Shown one piece after another: positions 1 through 6,957 of a stretch of 21,429 nt of DNA. This DNA is from Actinomycetales bacterium. GTDB taxonomy: Bacteria > Actinomycetota > Actinomycetes > Actinomycetales > Actinomycetaceae. Made by a program: the position numbers and the translations under genes. Where the stretch lies: assembly GCA_022838965.1 (NCBI GenBank), contig JALHDK010000005.1:1-21429 (forward strand), in the 5' to 3' direction. The notes under the pieces were generated by a model, which was not told the DNA's origin, searched no databases, and was given only the letters and a program-made list of their open reading frames with translations. The number at the start of each line of letters is the position of its first letter. Position 1 is the stretch's first letter.

Positions 1-603
1 CTCGGTGTTGGTGAACTTGTTCGAGTGCCACGACGTCGCGAGGGGGCCGGTCTCGGCCTCGCCGTCGCCGACCACCGCGAAGGCCAGGAGGTTCGGGTTG
101 TCGAACACGGCGCCGTACGCGTGGGACAGGGCGTAGCCGAGCTCGCCACCCTCGTGAATCGATCCCGGGGTCTCGGGCGCCACGTGGGAGGGGATGCCGC
201 CCGGGAACGAGAACTGCTTGAACAGCTTCCTGACGCCGTCCGCGTCCTCGGTGATGTTCGGGTACACCTCCGTGTAGGTGTGTTCCAGATAGGTGTTCGC
301 CACGAGGCCGGGGCCGCCGTGTCCCGGGCCGGTGATGTAGATGGCCTCCACACCGCGCTGCTTGATGGCGCGGTTCATGTGGGCGTAGAGGAAGTTGAGG
401 CCAGGGGTGGTGCCCCAGTGCCCGAGCAGGCGCGGTTTCACGTGGTCGCGCGTCAGCGGCTCGCGCAGGAGCGGGTTGTCCAGAAGGTAGATCTGTCCGA
501 CGGAGAGGTAGTTCGCAGCGCGCCACCAGGCGTCGATCTGCTTGGCCTCCTCGTCGGTGATCGGGTGGGACTGGCCGTTGGGCCAAGGCTTTGCCACGCT
601 CAT
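1..603 (-). CDS. xfp: Phosphoketolase (Xfp), N-terminal part, cut by window edge
   Basis: Thiamine-diphosphate enzyme that splits xylulose 5-phosphate and/or fructose 6-phosphate with phosphate to give acetyl phosphate plus glyceraldehyde 3-phosphate or erythrose 4-phosphate, in the cytoplasm. Reading the minus strand from the ATG at 603-601 gives 201 codons with no stop before the edge, about a quarter of the usual ~800-residue protein. The family's N-terminal signature is intact: GHWGTTPG (61-68), GPGHGGPG (92-99), [17 protein letters not shown] (148-164) and the ThDP/metal motif [10 protein letters not shown] (179-188). H62, H95 and H140 match family active-site histidines by position. A good Shine-Dalgarno, AGGAG, lies 7 nt upstream of the ATG. 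Substrate preference cannot be told from this part. It is divergent from the SURF1 gene. The identification is secure; the C-terminal two thirds are not visible. Confidence 0.96.
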   Translation of the reverse strand, partial: MSVAKPWPNGQSHPITDEEAKQIDAWWRAANYLSVGQIYLLDNPLLREPLTRDHVKPRLLGHWGTTPGLNFLYAHMNRAIKQRGVEAIYITGPGHGGPGLVANTYLEHTYTEVYPNITEDADGVRKLFKQFSFPGGIPSHVAPETPGSIHEGGELGYALSHAYGAVFDNPNLLAFAVVGDGEAETGPLATSWHSNKFTNTE

Positions 604-637
604 GTGTTCTCCTGTGTCGCTGTGTGCCTTGTCACCG

Positions 638-643
638 AGGGTA
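638..643 (-). promoter_or_regulatory. Candidate -10 box for xfp
   Basis: On the minus strand TACCCT fits the loose actinobacterial TANNNT -10 pattern. It would start transcription about 28 nt before the xfp ATG, leaving room for the visible AGGAG ribosome site. No convincing -35 is seen, so this is a weak call. Confidence 0.3.
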
Positions 644-679
644 ATGGAGCCGGCAGGCGGGGTGACAGGGTTTGGCGCC

Positions 680-685
680 TAGAAT
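680..685 (+). promoter_or_regulatory. -10 box TAGAAT of SURF1 gene, leaderless arrangement
   Basis: TAGAAT is followed by 6 nt and then the ATG at 692, so the expected transcription start coincides with the start codon. There is no ribosome-binding site before the ATG, which supports a leaderless mRNA. No clear -35 hexamer is seen. Confidence 0.55.
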
Positions 686-691
686 CGTCGC

Positions 692-1510
692 ATGGCACGG
701 CCGACCCGCCGGGACTGGCTGCGAGCCGCGTCCCGACCCCGGATGCTGGCCGCGCTTGTGGTCCTGGTGCTGCTGGCCGCCGTGTTCGTGCGCCTGGGTG
801 CGTGGCAGCTGGACCGTGCGGCCCTGCGCGGCGCGGCGGCGGCGCGTGAGACGGAATCCGCGCGCATCGCCGCGGCACCCGTCCCCCTCTGGGAGGCGCT
901 GCGGGTGGGGCAGGGCTTCACCGCCGAGCAGCAGCTGCGCAAGGTGGTCGCCACCGGGAGGCTGGAGCAGCAGGCCCTCGTACCCGACCGGGTCGTCGAC
1001 GGCGCGCCGGCCGTCCTCGTCGTGACGGCGCTCTGGCTCGACGCCGGACCCGACGCCGGCGCGATGATCCCGGTGGTGCGGGGCTGGGTGGCGTCGGACG
1101 ACGTCGTCGTGACGCCCACGGAGGTGAGGGTGTCGCCCGGGGTGAGGGACGCGCTGGAGGTGCCCACGGACGTGGTGACCGTGGTTGGATACCTGTCCGA
1201 CAGCGAGCAGGCGGTCACAGGCGCCCTGCCCGACGGTACGGTGGGCGCGATCTCGACCGCGCAGCTCGCGAACATCTGGGGCGGGCCGACATTCACAGGA
1301 TTCGTCGTGCTCGCGGAGTCGATGCCCGCGACGTCACTCGCCACGCTGCCACCACCGAGCTACTCCCAGCAGTCCGGGATGAACCTGCAGAACCTCGCCT
1401 ACGCGGGGGAGTGGGTCCTCTTCGGAGGTTTTGCGCTGTTCCTGTGGTGGCGGATGGTGCGCGAGGAGGCCGTCCGGGAGCGCGAGACGGAGCTGCTCTC
1501 CGCCGGGTAG
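692..1510 (+). CDS. SURF1 family cytochrome c oxidase assembly protein
   Basis: SURF1 proteins (Shy1/SURF1 family) help build the haem a-containing subunit I of cytochrome c oxidase in the cytoplasmic membrane. The 272-residue product has the family layout: an N-terminal membrane helix (about 18-36) followed directly by the signature RLGAWQLDRA, a long extracytoplasmic domain of about 200 residues, and a second helix near the C terminus (about 236-253). The periplasmic part contains VRGWV, the family's usual VNRGWV-like segment. The ATG at 692 was chosen because it gives a short basic N terminus before the helix and sits 6 nt after a TAGAAT box. No cox, cta or haem A gene is in the window, so the partner enzyme is inferred. 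Divergent from phosphoketolase. Confidence 0.9.
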   Translation: MARPTRRDWLRAASRPRMLAALVVLVLLAAVFVRLGAWQLDRAALRGAAAARETESARIAAAPVPLWEALRVGQGFTAEQQLRKVVATGRLEQQALVPDRVVDGAPAVLVVTALWLDAGPDAGAMIPVVRGWVASDDVVVTPTEVRVSPGVRDALEVPTDVVTVVGYLSDSEQAVTGALPDGTVGAISTAQLANIWGGPTFTGFVVLAESMPATSLATLPPPSYSQQSGMNLQNLAYAGEWVLFGGFALFLWWRMVREEAVRERETELLSAG

Positions 1511-1548
1511 TCGCCGCTCGGCGACCTGGCGGGTCGCCGCACTACCGG
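1503..1548 (+). terminator. Nested and competing hairpins after SURF1 stop
   Basis: The TAG stop (1508-1510) lies in an outer stem: CCGG plus TAGT (1503-1511, one bulged G) pairs with ACTACCGG (1541-1548). Inside, GGCGACC (1520-1526) can pair with GGTCGCC (1532-1538). Alternatively GTCGCC (1510-1515) pairs with GGCGAC (1520-1525). There is no T-tract. It probably ends or attenuates the SURF1 transcript. Confidence 0.45.
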
Positions 1549-1600
1549 CCCGCCATCCACAGTGTGGGAGGCCTCCGAAGGGCGCAGCCCGGGTGTGTTC

Positions 1601-1606
1601 TAGTGT
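1601..1606 (+). promoter_or_regulatory. -10 box TAGTGT of lipoprotein gene, leaderless arrangement
   Basis: TAGTGT, then 6 nt, then the ATG at 1613. There is no Shine-Dalgarno in the short gap, so a leaderless mRNA is likely. The box lies downstream of the folded SURF1 3' region and would give the lipoprotein pair its own promoter. Confidence 0.5.
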
Positions 1607-1612
1607 CTGAAT

Positions 1613-2227
1613 ATGGGGAGCAGGCAGAGGACGCGGTGGTTCGCGGTCCTGATCGTGGTGGTGTCGTCGTTGGCCGTCGCGTGCGGCGGGAACTCCGGAG
1701 GAACCGGTGGGAGCGCGAGTCCAGCCACCTCCGCGGTCCCGAGTGCGACGACGGCGACCTCGGCATCCCCCGCAGTGACGGCTGTGCCGTTGCCCGTGAT
1801 GCCTCCCGAGATGGCCAACAACGACGCCGCTGGGGCGGAGGCCGCGGTGAGGTATTTCGTCGAGCTCGCTGATTACGTGCTCTACCGCGGTGACGTCGAA
1901 CAGTGGAATGCAGTAACTGACGAAAACTGCGTCTTCTGCCGGTCGATCAGTGACTCTGCTGCCGAGATCCGAGCGGGTAATTGGCGGCGAGTCGGAGGTG
2001 GTCTTGCGATAAGCGGTTCTCCTGAGGTGGTCGAAACGTCAGTTGCGGACTTCTATCTCGTAGACGTGGAGATAGTGGAGCTTCCTCACAGCTACTTGGA
2101 TCCGCAAGGATCCACCGTGGAAAACTCCAGCGGAGGGGCCGGGCCCCTGACTTTTGGCGTGCAACACACGGGAGATGGCTGGAGGTTGATGGTCGCGGGG
2201 ACAGCTGACGAGGTCTCGAGCCCATGA
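1613..2227 (+). CDS. DUF6318-type secreted lipoprotein
   Basis: A 204-residue exported lipoprotein of unknown function. It has a basic start, a hydrophobic stretch (about 9-22) and a lipobox, LAVAC, with the lipidated Cys at 24. A Gly/Ser/Thr/Ala/Pro linker (about 25-62) follows. The folded part (about 65-200) contains GAEAAVRYFVELADYVLYRGD and the pair ENCVFC, which match what I recall of the actinobacterial DUF6318 family; its two Cys could form a disulfide. The second half uses codons rare elsewhere in the window (ATA, GTA, GAA), and the DNA is visibly less GC-rich. The stop overlaps the ATG of the next gene (ATGA), so the two are probably translated together. The family call is from memory of conserved patterns; the role is unknown. 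Confidence 0.72.
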   Translation: MGSRQRTRWFAVLIVVVSSLAVACGGNSGGTGGSASPATSAVPSATTATSASPAVTAVPLPVMPPEMANNDAAGAEAAVRYFVELADYVLYRGDVEQWNAVTDENCVFCRSISDSAAEIRAGNWRRVGGGLAISGSPEVVETSVADFYLVDVEIVELPHSYLDPQGSTVENSSGGAGPLTFGVQHTGDGWRLMVAGTADEVSSP

Positions 2228-3033
2228 ACAGGCGAGGCCTGATCTCCGGCGTGATCGCGCTTCTCAACGCGGTGGTGGCACTACCGGCCGACGACGGGGA
2301 CAGTCGGTTCTTCGCCGGAGCAGCTTCGGGAGCGTGGCAAGTCGAAGGCATTCGCAGTATCGCGTTGCCGTCGGCGCCCATCACGGGAGTTTCGTGGACA
2401 CCGAGCGAGGTCGTGTCCATCGACGACTGCTCCGTCTTCCTCGCCTACGGCGATCGTGAGGACTACGTCATCCTCGACTGCGTCGGGGTCGAGATCCGGG
2501 CCGCCGACTTCGAGATGCCGCCGTGGCCGTATTTCCTCGTAAATGCGGAGGGCGACCCGGTCGACATCGCCGACCTCCCCGTCGTGGTCACACTGGCGGA
2601 ATTCCGGACCCTGCCCATTCAGGGGGGCGAGTTGATGATGCAGCCGCCGTCGTCCCAGGTGCTCATCAACATCGACACCATCGCGTACTCGACGGCGCGC
2701 ACCCACATTCTGCCCACCCGCATCCTCGGGACTCCCGTCTCTGTCCGGGCCACCCCCGTCGCGTGGACATGGGATTTCGGCGGTGGCACCGAGCCCTTCG
2801 TCACGGAGGGACCGGGCGGTCCTTACCCCAACCGGGAGGTGTCGCGGGTGTACCGCCTCCCGTCGCCCGAGGTGGCCATCAGGCTCACCGTCACCTGGGC
2901 GGGGGAGTACCGGGTCAACGACGCCGGCCCGTGGCTGCCGGTCGCCGGAACCACCACGACGACGGCCACGTCCCCCACCTTCGCCGTCGTCGAGGCCCCG
3001 GCCCGGCTGGTCGCCGGGGAGATCGAGGGCTGA
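2224..3033 (+). CDS. Putative exported PKD-like protein
   Basis: A 269-residue protein of unknown function, starting inside the stop of the lipoprotein gene (ATGA overlap) and so probably co-translated. The first ~22 residues resemble a signal peptide ending near ALPA|DD. The middle is an unrecognised β-rich region with two Cys (about 69 and 82). Near residues 170-240 it has TPVAWTWDFGGGT, then RVYRLPSPEVAIRLTVTWAGEY. This is the WxWDFGDGT ... Y ... vxLTVTW pattern of PKD-like β-sandwich domains, common in surface proteins. The pairing with a DUF6318-type lipoprotein suggests a cell-surface two-protein unit, with the lipoprotein anchored and this one released or bound. No catalytic motif is visible. 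The PKD assignment is moderate; any ligand is unknown. Confidence 0.62.
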   Translation: MNRRGLISGVIALLNAVVALPADDGDSRFFAGAASGAWQVEGIRSIALPSAPITGVSWTPSEVVSIDDCSVFLAYGDREDYVILDCVGVEIRAADFEMPPWPYFLVNAEGDPVDIADLPVVVTLAEFRTLPIQGGELMMQPPSSQVLINIDTIAYSTARTHILPTRILGTPVSVRATPVAWTWDFGGGTEPFVTEGPGGPYPNREVSRVYRLPSPEVAIRLTVTWAGEYRVNDAGPWLPVAGTTTTTATSPTFAVVEAPARLVAGEIEG

Positions 3034-3064
3034 GCCTGCGCTCGAATCTTCATCCCGCGACAAC

Positions 3065-3070
3065 TAGGTT
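3065..3070 (+). promoter_or_regulatory. -10 box TAGGTT of DUF3817 gene, leaderless arrangement
   Basis: TAGGTT is followed by 7 nt and the GTG at 3078, with no good Shine-Dalgarno before it. This placement is the main reason for preferring GTG 3078 over starts further upstream that would extend into the preceding gene. Confidence 0.45.
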
Positions 3071-3077
3071 TGGTGAA

Positions 3078-3515
3078 GTGACCCAGTACCCTCCGGTCCC
3101 CGACGATGCGCAGGCCACCGCCGTGTCCACCACCCAGAGGCGCGCCCGCGCCTCCTACGCGCGCTACCGGATGATGGCCTTCGTGACGGGGTCGATGCTG
3201 CTTCTCCTCACCCTCGAGATGGTCCTCAAGTACGTGTTCAAGGCCGGGGGCGTGGGAGCCTCCGGGGAGGCCCTGCCGGTGCTGGGTACCTGGATCGCGA
3301 TCGTGCACGGGTGGATCTACGCGGTCTACGCGGTCACCGTGTTCCAGCTCTGGTCCTTCATGCGCTGGTCGTTCGGACGGGCTGCCCTGCTCGTCCTCGG
3401 TGGGGTGGTCCCGGTGCTGTCCTTCGTCATGGAGAGGCGTGCGCGTCACTGGTTCGCGGCGGACCTGCCGGCCCTCCTCGAGCGTGTGCGTCTCCTGGCG
3501 GCACGCGAACAGTAG
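3078..3515 (+). CDS. DUF3817 family membrane protein
   Basis: A 145-residue integral membrane protein of unknown function. A Gln/Thr-rich cytoplasmic N terminus (about 1-35) is followed by three hydrophobic segments at roughly 37-55, 75-96 and 102-120, and a basic C-terminal tail. The central segment WIAIVHGWIYAVYAVTVF carries the His-Gly ... Tyr pattern typical of DUF3817. The family is commonly encoded next to guaA in actinobacteria, which matches the neighbour here. The start is GTG 3078; the frame stays open upstream, but that would overlap the PKD-like gene, and the family normally has a short N terminus. Its TAG stop supplies the first three bases of the guaA -10 box. The function, and any link to guanine metabolism, are unknown. 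Confidence 0.82.
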   Translation: MTQYPPVPDDAQATAVSTTQRRARASYARYRMMAFVTGSMLLLLTLEMVLKYVFKAGGVGASGEALPVLGTWIAIVHGWIYAVYAVTVFQLWSFMRWSFGRAALLVLGGVVPVLSFVMERRARHWFAADLPALLERVRLLAAREQ

Positions 3516-3518
3516 GGT
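3513..3518 (+). promoter_or_regulatory. -10 box TAGGGT of guaA overlapping upstream stop codon
   Basis: TAGGGT is followed by 6 nt and the GTG start at 3525. Its first three bases are the TAG stop of the DUF3817 gene. There is no Shine-Dalgarno between them. The layout predicts a leaderless guaA mRNA starting with G. Confidence 0.5.
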
Positions 3519-3524
3519 GATCCG

Positions 3525-5090
3525 GTGAACGCCAACGCCCCTGTCCTGGTGGTGGACTTCGGAGCGCAGTACGCCCAGCTGATCGCCCGCCGTGTACGCG
3601 AGGCGAACGTGTACTCGGAAATCGTCCCGCACACGATGTCCCTGGCCGAGATGCTTTCCCGTCGGCCCGCCGCGATCATCCTCTCCGGCGGACCGGCGTC
3701 GGTGTACGCCGACGGCGCCCCCGCCGTTGATCCGGGACTCTTCAGCGCTGGCGTCCCGGTGCTGGGGATCTGCTACGGATTCCAGGCGATGGCCCAGGCC
3801 CTCGGCGGCGAGGTGGGCCGCACGGGCACACGCGAGTTCGGGGCGACCACGGTAACCGTCGTGGAACAGGGCGTGCTGCTCACCGGCTCACCGTCCACGC
3901 AGGCGGTGTGGATGAGCCACGGCGACGCCGTACGACGGGCGCCCGCGGGCTTCACGGTTCTCGCCACCTCGCCCGGCTCCCCGGTGGCTGCCTTCGAGGA
4001 CCGGGAACGGCGGCTCTTCGGCATGCAGTGGCACCCGGAGGTCAGGCACTCGGTGCTCGGGCAGGAGGCGCTGGAGCACTTCCTGTACAAGGGGGCCGGC
4101 ATCGAGCCGACCTGGACCCCCGGCAACGTCATCGCCGAACAGGTGCGCCGCATCCGTGAACAGGTGGGGACGGGGAGGGCGATCTGCGGGCTCTCGGGCG
4201 GCGTGGATTCGTCTGTGGCCGCTGCCCTGGTCCAGCGGGCCATCGGCGACCAGTTGACCTGCGTGTTCGTGGATCACGGTCTCCTGCGCTCGGGTGAGGC
4301 CGAACAGGTCGAGCGGGACTTCGTGGCCGCGACGGGAGTGGAGCTCGTGGTCGTGGACGCCGTGGACCAGTTCCTGGGCGCGCTCGCGGGGGTGACCGAA
4401 CCCGAGGAGAAGCGCAAGATCATCGGGAGGGAGTTCATCCGGGCGTTCGAGCGGGCTGCGCGGGACATCGTGTCCGCCGCGGACGCAGCGGGCGGATCCG
4501 TGCGGTTCCTGGTCCAGGGAACGTTGTATCCCGACGTGGTGGAGTCCGGCGGCGGTGAGGGGGCCGCGAACATCAAGTCCCACCACAACGTGGGGGGACT
4601 CCCTGACGACCTCCAGTTCGAACTGGTGGAACCGTTGCGGACGCTCTTCAAGGACGAGGTGCGCGCCGTCGGCCTGGAACTCGGAGTCCCGGAGGCCATC
4701 GTGTGGCGTCAGCCGTTCCCGGGCCCCGGACTCGGCATTCGCATCATCGGCTCCGTGACCCGCGAGCGGCTCGAGATTCTGCGAGCCGCCGACGCGATCG
4801 CCCGCGAGGAGCTCAGCGCCGCCGGCCTGGATCGCGTGATCTGGCAGTGCCCGGTCGTGCTTCTTGCCGACGTGCGGTCGGTCGGGGTGCAGGGCGACGC
4901 CCGGACCTACGGTCACCCGGTGGTACTCCGGCCGGTGTCCTCGGAGGACGCGATGACCGCGGACTGGTCGCGGCTCCCCTACGACGTGCTCGCCCGGATC
5001 TCCAACCGCATCACCAACACGATCCCCGAGATCAACCGGGTGGTTCTGGACGTCACGTCCAAGCCTCCCGGGACGATCGAGTGGGAGTGA
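3525..5090 (+). CDS. guaA: GMP synthase (glutamine-hydrolysing)
   Basis: Makes GMP from XMP, ATP and glutamine in the cytoplasm, the last step to guanine nucleotides. The 521-residue length matches the family (about 510-525). Residues ~6-190 are a class I glutamine amidotransferase: oxyanion loop LSGGPASVY, nucleophile C83 in GICYGFQ, and H170/E172 in QWHPEV completing the triad. The ATP-pyrophosphatase domain begins with the P-loop SGGVDSS (224-230), then FVDHGLLR. The C-terminal dimerisation domain contains [12 protein letters not shown] and ends in the conserved [11 protein letters not shown]. No key residue is missing. The GTG at 3525 was chosen because it places [11 protein letters not shown] at the usual position and follows a TAGGGT box by 6 nt. 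The last 38 bp overlap the opposing glycosyltransferase gene. Confidence 0.98.
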   Translation: MNANAPVLVVDFGAQYAQLIARRVREANVYSEIVPHTMSLAEMLSRRPAAIILSGGPASVYADGAPAVDPGLFSAGVPVLGICYGFQAMAQALGGEVGRTGTREFGATTVTVVEQGVLLTGSPSTQAVWMSHGDAVRRAPAGFTVLATSPGSPVAAFEDRERRLFGMQWHPEVRHSVLGQEALEHFLYKGAGIEPTWTPGNVIAEQVRRIREQVGTGRAICGLSGGVDSSVAAALVQRAIGDQLTCVFVDHGLLRSGEAEQVERDFVAATGVELVVVDAVDQFLGALAGVTEPEEKRKIIGREFIRAFERAARDIVSAADAAGGSVRFLVQGTLYPDVVESGGGEGAANIKSHHNVGGLPDDLQFELVEPLRTLFKDEVRAVGLELGVPEAIVWRQPFPGPGLGIRIIGSVTRERLEILRAADAIAREELSAAGLDRVIWQCPVVLLADVRSVGVQGDARTYGHPVVLRPVSSEDAMTADWSRLPYDVLARISNRITNTIPEINRVVLDVTSKPPGTIEWE

Positions 5091-6207
5091 CTCCGCTGGT
5101 CCGCAGGAGCTGTGCCGCCGCACGGTACACGGACTCCATCTCGCGGAGCACAGTCTCCCAGTCGTACGGGGGCCTGGTCGCGCGGTTGTGGGCCTTGATG
5201 GACTCGAGCAGCGGCCGGTCCCGGACCAGGCGCACCAGGCCGGCCACCAGGCCGGCGTCATCCCGTGCCACCAGCCCGTCCACCCCGTCGGTGAGCCGCT
5301 CGGCGGCCCCGGACTGCGACCTGCACACGATCGCGAGTCCGGCGCTTTGCGCCTCGAGGATCGCGATCGAGAAGGCTTCCAGGATCACGGGCGCGAGGTA
5401 GATGTCCGCGGCTGCGTAGACGGCGCGCAGTTCGTCAGCGCTGAGCCTCCCGGGCAGGGTCACCCAGTCAGCCATGCCGTGGTCCGCCACCCAGGCGCGG
5501 GAACGGGCCAGTTCCGGACCGCTGCCCGCGATGGTCGCCCGCAGCCCGGAGTGCGGCCCGAGTTCCCGGTGGGCGGCCAGCAGCATCCGGAGGAGCGGGA
5601 ACACACGTTTGCGGGGGGCGAACCGGGTGGCGCTCACGACGTGGACACCTGCGTGCGGGACAGGCGCGACACGCCACGCCTCGACGTCGGACCCGTTGCC
5701 CACCACCCTCACGGGCTGCCGGAGGGCGGACTCCACACGATGGGCGGTCAATCGCGAGACGGCGGAGAGCTGCAGGGGCTGGGAGGGGAATCCCGTGATG
5801 CTCGCGAGCAGGCGGTACCCGAGGACGGCACGCGGAGTCCAGACGCTGTGGACCGTCAGCACGCGGGGGAGACCCGCGGCCGCTGCGAGAGCAAGCTGGA
5901 CCGACGGCGCGGTGCCCCCCATGTGGAAGTGCACGACGTCGGGGCGCCACCGCCGCACCAGCTCGTTCAGGTGGCGCCGTGCGTGCAGGTTGACGGGCGC
6001 TCCGGCGGGAAAGGGTGCGGACGCCCGGAAGACGTCGACGGCGTCGTGACGCTCCCGGGACCGCCCGTGTGTCCCCGGCCGCGCGGGAGTGGTGGTGAAG
6101 ACTGCCACCTGGTGGTCCCGCGACTGGTGGGCCGCCAGTTGGGACACCTGGTTCTCGATCCCCCCCATGAGCGGCAGGTAGCACTCGGTGACATGCAGAA
6201 TCCGCAC
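5053..6207 (-). CDS. GT4-family glycosyltransferase
   Basis: A retaining GT-B glycosyltransferase of the GT4 type, transferring a sugar from a nucleotide donor, probably at the inner face of the membrane for a cell-wall glycolipid or polysaccharide. The 384 residues comprise an N-terminal acceptor domain, [20 protein letters not shown] (glycine-rich start) with DVVHFHMGG and TVHSVW, and a C-terminal donor domain with [39 protein letters not shown] and the EX7E-like [20 protein letters not shown]. No membrane segment is evident. The start is GTG at 6207-6205, which gives the canonical MRILHV; GGAGG lies upstream but unusually close. Its last 12 codons and stop are encoded opposite the conserved 3' end of guaA, so the tail [12 protein letters not shown] is probably dispensable. 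The acceptor and donor sugar cannot be told. Confidence 0.85.
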   Translation of the reverse strand: MRILHVTECYLPLMGGIENQVSQLAAHQSRDHQVAVFTTTPARPGTHGRSRERHDAVDVFRASAPFPAGAPVNLHARRHLNELVRRWRPDVVHFHMGGTAPSVQLALAAAAGLPRVLTVHSVWTPRAVLGYRLLASITGFPSQPLQLSAVSRLTAHRVESALRQPVRVVGNGSDVEAWRVAPVPHAGVHVVSATRFAPRKRVFPLLRMLLAAHRELGPHSGLRATIAGSGPELARSRAWVADHGMADWVTLPGRLSADELRAVYAAADIYLAPVILEAFSIAILEAQSAGLAIVCRSQSGAAERLTDGVDGLVARDDAGLVAGLVRLVRDRPLLESIKAHNRATRPPYDWETVLREMESVYRAAAQLLRTSGVTPTRSSREAWT

Positions 6208-6265
6208 GCCTCCACTGTCCCACGTTCGCCGGGCACCCGCTGCGCCCGGGCCGCCGTGGGCACGG

Positions 6266-6283
6266 GGCGTGTGTTCCCACGCC
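6266..6283. promoter_or_regulatory. Small inverted repeat in divergent intergenic region
   Basis: GGCGTG (6266-6271) and CACGCC (6278-6283) flank a 6-nt loop, in the 144-bp gap between the minus-strand glycosyltransferase and the plus-strand membrane gene. It could be an operator or chance in GC-rich DNA. No TANNNT box for the glycosyltransferase is apparent here. Confidence 0.2.
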
Positions 6284-6297
6284 GCACCCTCCAGACA

Positions 6298-6313
6298 GGG
6301 GACCTAGGTCCCC
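6298..6313. promoter_or_regulatory. Perfect 16-bp palindrome GGGGACCTAGGTCCCC, probable operator
   Basis: The two 8-bp halves are exact reverse complements with no spacer. It ends 8 bp before the TAGGGT -10 box (6322-6327) of the next gene, so it covers the -35 position. Flanking ACA and TGT extend the symmetry, with a two-base slip. The GGGACC...GGTCCC core resembles boxes bound by DosR/NarL-type response regulators in actinobacteria, a recalled resemblance only. It could be a repressor site or an activator site replacing a -35. Confidence 0.55.
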
Positions 6314-6321
6314 CCTGTGGG

Positions 6322-6327
6322 TAGGGT
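6322..6327 (+). promoter_or_regulatory. -10 box TAGGGT for membrane protein gene 6352-6870
   Basis: TAGGGT predicts a start near 6334 and an 18-nt leader that contains a Shine-Dalgarno, AAAGGAG (6340-6346), 5 nt before the ATG. This is one of the few leadered genes here. The -35 position is occupied by the palindrome at 6298-6313. Confidence 0.45.
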
Positions 6328-6351
6328 GGTCAGTGACCGAAAGGAGAACCC

Positions 6352-6870
6352 ATGTCAGGCACCAACGGCTCGGGGGCTGTGCGGCTCGCCGGGATCATCT
6401 CGCTCATCGCCGGAATCGTGTTCGTGATCGCGGGTGCGGCGACCTGGGCACTCGTCACCAGTGAACTCTCCGCCCAGCGGATCACGGTGGCCGACGACGC
6501 CAGCTTCCTCGCCGGCAACCGCGTCAACGGACCCCTCACCGCCTACGCCCAGGCGGAGGTGATCGACAAGCACGCGTCCGAAGCCGCGGAAGGACGCACC
6601 TACGCGGAACTCGGTGCGCTCGTCCGGGAGGCGCAGGCCGCCGGAGACGAGGAGCTGGCGGCCGAGCTGCAGGCCCAGCGCACCACGGTGATGAATGGTT
6701 CCTTCCTGCGCGCGTCGCTGTTCACCTCGGTGGTGGCCTACGGCGTGAGCGCCCTCGTCATCGGCCTGGGGCTTCTGCTGATCCTCCAGGGGATCGCGTT
6801 CTCCCGCCTCGCGAGGCGTCCGGTGGCGGTTGAGGCGCCGCGGACGCGCGGGGACGCGCCGGTGAGGTGA
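6352..6870 (+). CDS. Two-helix membrane protein of unknown function
   Basis: A 172-residue membrane protein I cannot assign to a characterised family. A short polar start leads into a membrane helix at about 12-35 (AGIISLIAGIVFVIAGAATW). An outside domain of about 85 residues, rich in Ala, Glu and Gln, contains a stretch that looks helical (about 74-108, EAAEGRTYAELGALVREAQ). A second helix (about 124-148) and a basic cytoplasmic tail follow. There are no Cys and no catalytic motif. Relatives in actinobacterial databases are, as I recall, sometimes labelled aromatic ring-opening dioxygenase LigA, for which nothing in this sequence gives support. It has a good ribosome site and a palindromic promoter, so it is probably regulated individually. 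A hairpin follows the stop. Confidence 0.75.
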   Translation: MSGTNGSGAVRLAGIISLIAGIVFVIAGAATWALVTSELSAQRITVADDASFLAGNRVNGPLTAYAQAEVIDKHASEAAEGRTYAELGALVREAQAAGDEELAAELQAQRTTVMNGSFLRASLFTSVVAYGVSALVIGLGLLLILQGIAFSRLARRPVAVEAPRTRGDAPVR

Positions 6871-6878
6871 GCGGTGAT

Positions 6879-6896
6879 GGCCACCGACGGGTGGCC
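6879..6896 (+). terminator. Hairpin after membrane gene, terminator-like
   Basis: GGCCACC and GGTGGCC form a perfect 7-bp stem around a GACG tetraloop, starting 8 nt after the stop of the 6352-6870 gene. There is no T-tract, as is common in GC-rich actinobacteria. It separates that gene from the arsR-arsC fusion. Confidence 0.5.
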
Positions 6897-6932
6897 GCCC
6901 TCAGTGCGCCCGGCTCTTGCGCAGTCTGGTCA

Positions 6933-6957
6933 ATGTCATCAATATAGACACATGTCA
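6933..6957. promoter_or_regulatory. Promoter/operator region of the ArsR-ArsC fusion
   Basis: An AT-rich island in GC-rich DNA lies directly before and over the start codon. It holds a direct repeat ATGTCA (6933-6938 and 6952-6957, 19 bp apart) and TGTC/GACA/TGTC elements around CAATATAGACA. ArsR/SmtB repressors bind imperfect repeats in such positions, so autoregulation is likely. TATAGA (6943-6948) may act as the -10. Exact boundaries are uncertain. Confidence 0.45.

Noticed and set aside
25..849. Long open frame on the plus strand at the left end
   Set aside because: It lies opposite the phosphoketolase gene, which has unmistakable family motifs on the minus strand. The plus-strand translation is Arg/Val/Gly-rich with no recognisable domain, as expected from GC-rich antisense frames.
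2097..2114. TGGATCC-GCAA-GGATCCA hairpin with a GNRA-like loop
   Set aside because: It lies inside the lipoprotein coding sequence with no nearby signal; a 7-bp stem of this kind can occur by chance. No related copy was seen in the window.
2523..3077. Upstream extension of the DUF3817 reading frame
   Set aside because: The frame is open back to 2523, but it overlaps the PKD-like gene, reads as Arg/His/Gly-rich sequence, and lies upstream of the -10 box at 3065. The family has a short N terminus.
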